Notes under the pieces: generated by a model
The model's database searches: none
What the model was told of the DNA's origin: nothing
The model's input: the letters and a program-made list of their open reading frames with translations, nothing else
Translations under genes and position numbers: made by a program
In this document: positions 5,704 to 6,276 of the stretch, one piece after another
Numbering within the stretch: the first letter of the stretch is position 1
Layout: each line of letters opens with the position of its first letter
DNA from: Pseudomonadota bacterium
GTDB taxonomy: Bacteria; Pseudomonadota; Zetaproteobacteria; Mariprofundales; Mariprofundaceae
DNA length: 6,276 nucleotides
NCBI GenBank assembly: GCA_002401635.1
Contig: NVTQ01000006.1
Span: 8,148-14,423 of the forward strand
Direction: 5' to 3'

Positions 5704-6276
5704 AGGTTATAACCTTACCAATATAGGAACACCATTAAAGGTGCTGTTTACCAGTTATTTATGTGTGGTGGGTATTGGTTATATGATGGCATTCACGCAA
5801 ATTTTATTCACGCATGGTATGGCGGACGGGAAATTTGGCCTTTCTATTGATGATATTGTCTATAGTTATTACGGAGACAGGTCAGGAACATTGCTTGAGA
5901 ATAAATTGGAAGGCTCGATGAAAGAAAATGCACCTGATAAAGACAGGTTTGCCATCATTCAATGGGTGCGCGATGGCGCGGATGAGACCGCGTTTGAAAC
6001 ACAGGGTATAAAAACAATTATAGAGAATAATTGTCTAGGCTGTCATTCTGTAGAAGCCGAGATGGGGCTTCCTGATTTTAGTAAGTTTGAAAATATCAAA
6101 GAGCGCGCTCAACCTGATACTGGCGCAACTTTTTCATCACTAACGCGAGTTTCACATATTCATTTGTTTGGTATCTCCTTTATCTTTTTCTTTGTAGGTG
6201 CCATTTTTGTTTTTGCTAAAAATGTGCCTATTTGGTTGAAATCGTTTGCCATTGCCATGCCATTTGTTTCACAAAT
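5696..6276 (+). CDS. Membrane-anchored c-type haem protein (3' truncated)
   Basis: An open frame of 193 codons runs off the end of the window. The ATG at 5696 has AGGAG (5685-5689) 6 nt upstream and overlaps the hupJ stop, so it belongs to the operon. A first membrane span covers about residues 14-38. A polar, presumably periplasmic, segment (39-152) carries one CxxCH haem-c site, CLGCH (Cys113, Cys116, His117; bases 6032-6046). A second span follows at 157-174 (HLFGISFIFFFVGAIFVFA), and a third begins near 179. Met123 or Met188 could be a distal ligand, but this cannot be settled. The pattern (HGMADGKFGLSIDDIVY..., ATFSSLTRVSHIHLFG) matches a family of uncharacterised proteobacterial membrane proteins that I recall being mislabelled 'elongation factor-1 alpha' in some genomes. 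It has no relation to translation. Electron transfer near the hydrogenase is plausible but inferred. Confidence 0.85.
   Translation, partial: MLKGYNLTNIGTPLKVLFTSYLCVVGIGYMMAFTQILFTHGMADGKFGLSIDDIVYSYYGDRSGTLLENKLEGSMKENAPDKDRFAIIQWVRDGADETAFETQGIKTIIENNCLGCHSVEAEMGLPDFSKFENIKERAQPDTGATFSSLTRVSHIHLFGISFIFFFVGAIFVFAKNVPIWLKSFAIAMPFVSQ

Overview
The window is part of an uptake [NiFe]-hydrogenase gene cluster, all on the + strand. It runs from the 3' end of the large-subunit gene through the membrane cytochrome b subunit and most of the dedicated maturation genes (hupD, hupF, hupG, hupH, hupI, hupJ). It ends inside a gene for a membrane-anchored c-type haem protein. The content (membrane-bound hydrogenase with cytochrome b, HupF/HupG/HupI/HupJ accessory proteins and a rubredoxin) is that of the oxygen-tolerant-type, respiratory group 1 hydrogenases of Proteobacteria. 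Composition is moderately A+T-rich. A hydrogen-oxidising chemolithotrophic gamma- or zetaproteobacterium would fit, but no marker here fixes the taxon.

Layout. (1) Positions 1-1276: end of hupL, an intercistronic hairpin, hupC, then a textbook rho-independent terminator closing the structural-gene transcript. (2) Positions 1294-2259: a gene unrelated to hydrogenase by sequence, encoding a DUF1186-like helical protein with a C-terminal SEC-C zinc-binding tail. It sits as its own unit between hupC and hupD. (3) Positions 2260-2509: a 250-bp non-coding stretch with a perfect 16-bp inverted repeat abutting a TATAAT box, an A+T-rich segment, and a good sigma-54-type -24/-12 match just ahead of hupD. 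(4) Positions 2510-6276: a tightly packed maturation operon hupD-F-G-H-I-J plus the membrane cytochrome c gene, with overlaps or gaps of 0-11 nt throughout.

How the genes work together. HupL carries the NiFe site and still has its C-terminal extension after the DPCxxCxxH motif. HupD is the endopeptidase expected to remove that extension once the metal centre is inserted. HupF (HypC family), HupG, HupH, HupI (rubredoxin) and HupJ (HybE family) help mature and protect the large and small subunits before Tat export. HupC anchors the periplasmic enzyme and passes electrons through its b haems to the quinone pool. The last gene may add a c-haem electron-transfer or sensing component, but its role is not known to me.

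The most interesting points are the cytochrome c membrane protein joined to the maturation operon, the putative sigma-54 promoter with an upstream palindrome, the SEC-C gene intruding between hupC and hupD, and a twin-arginine-like motif at the C-terminus of HupJ.
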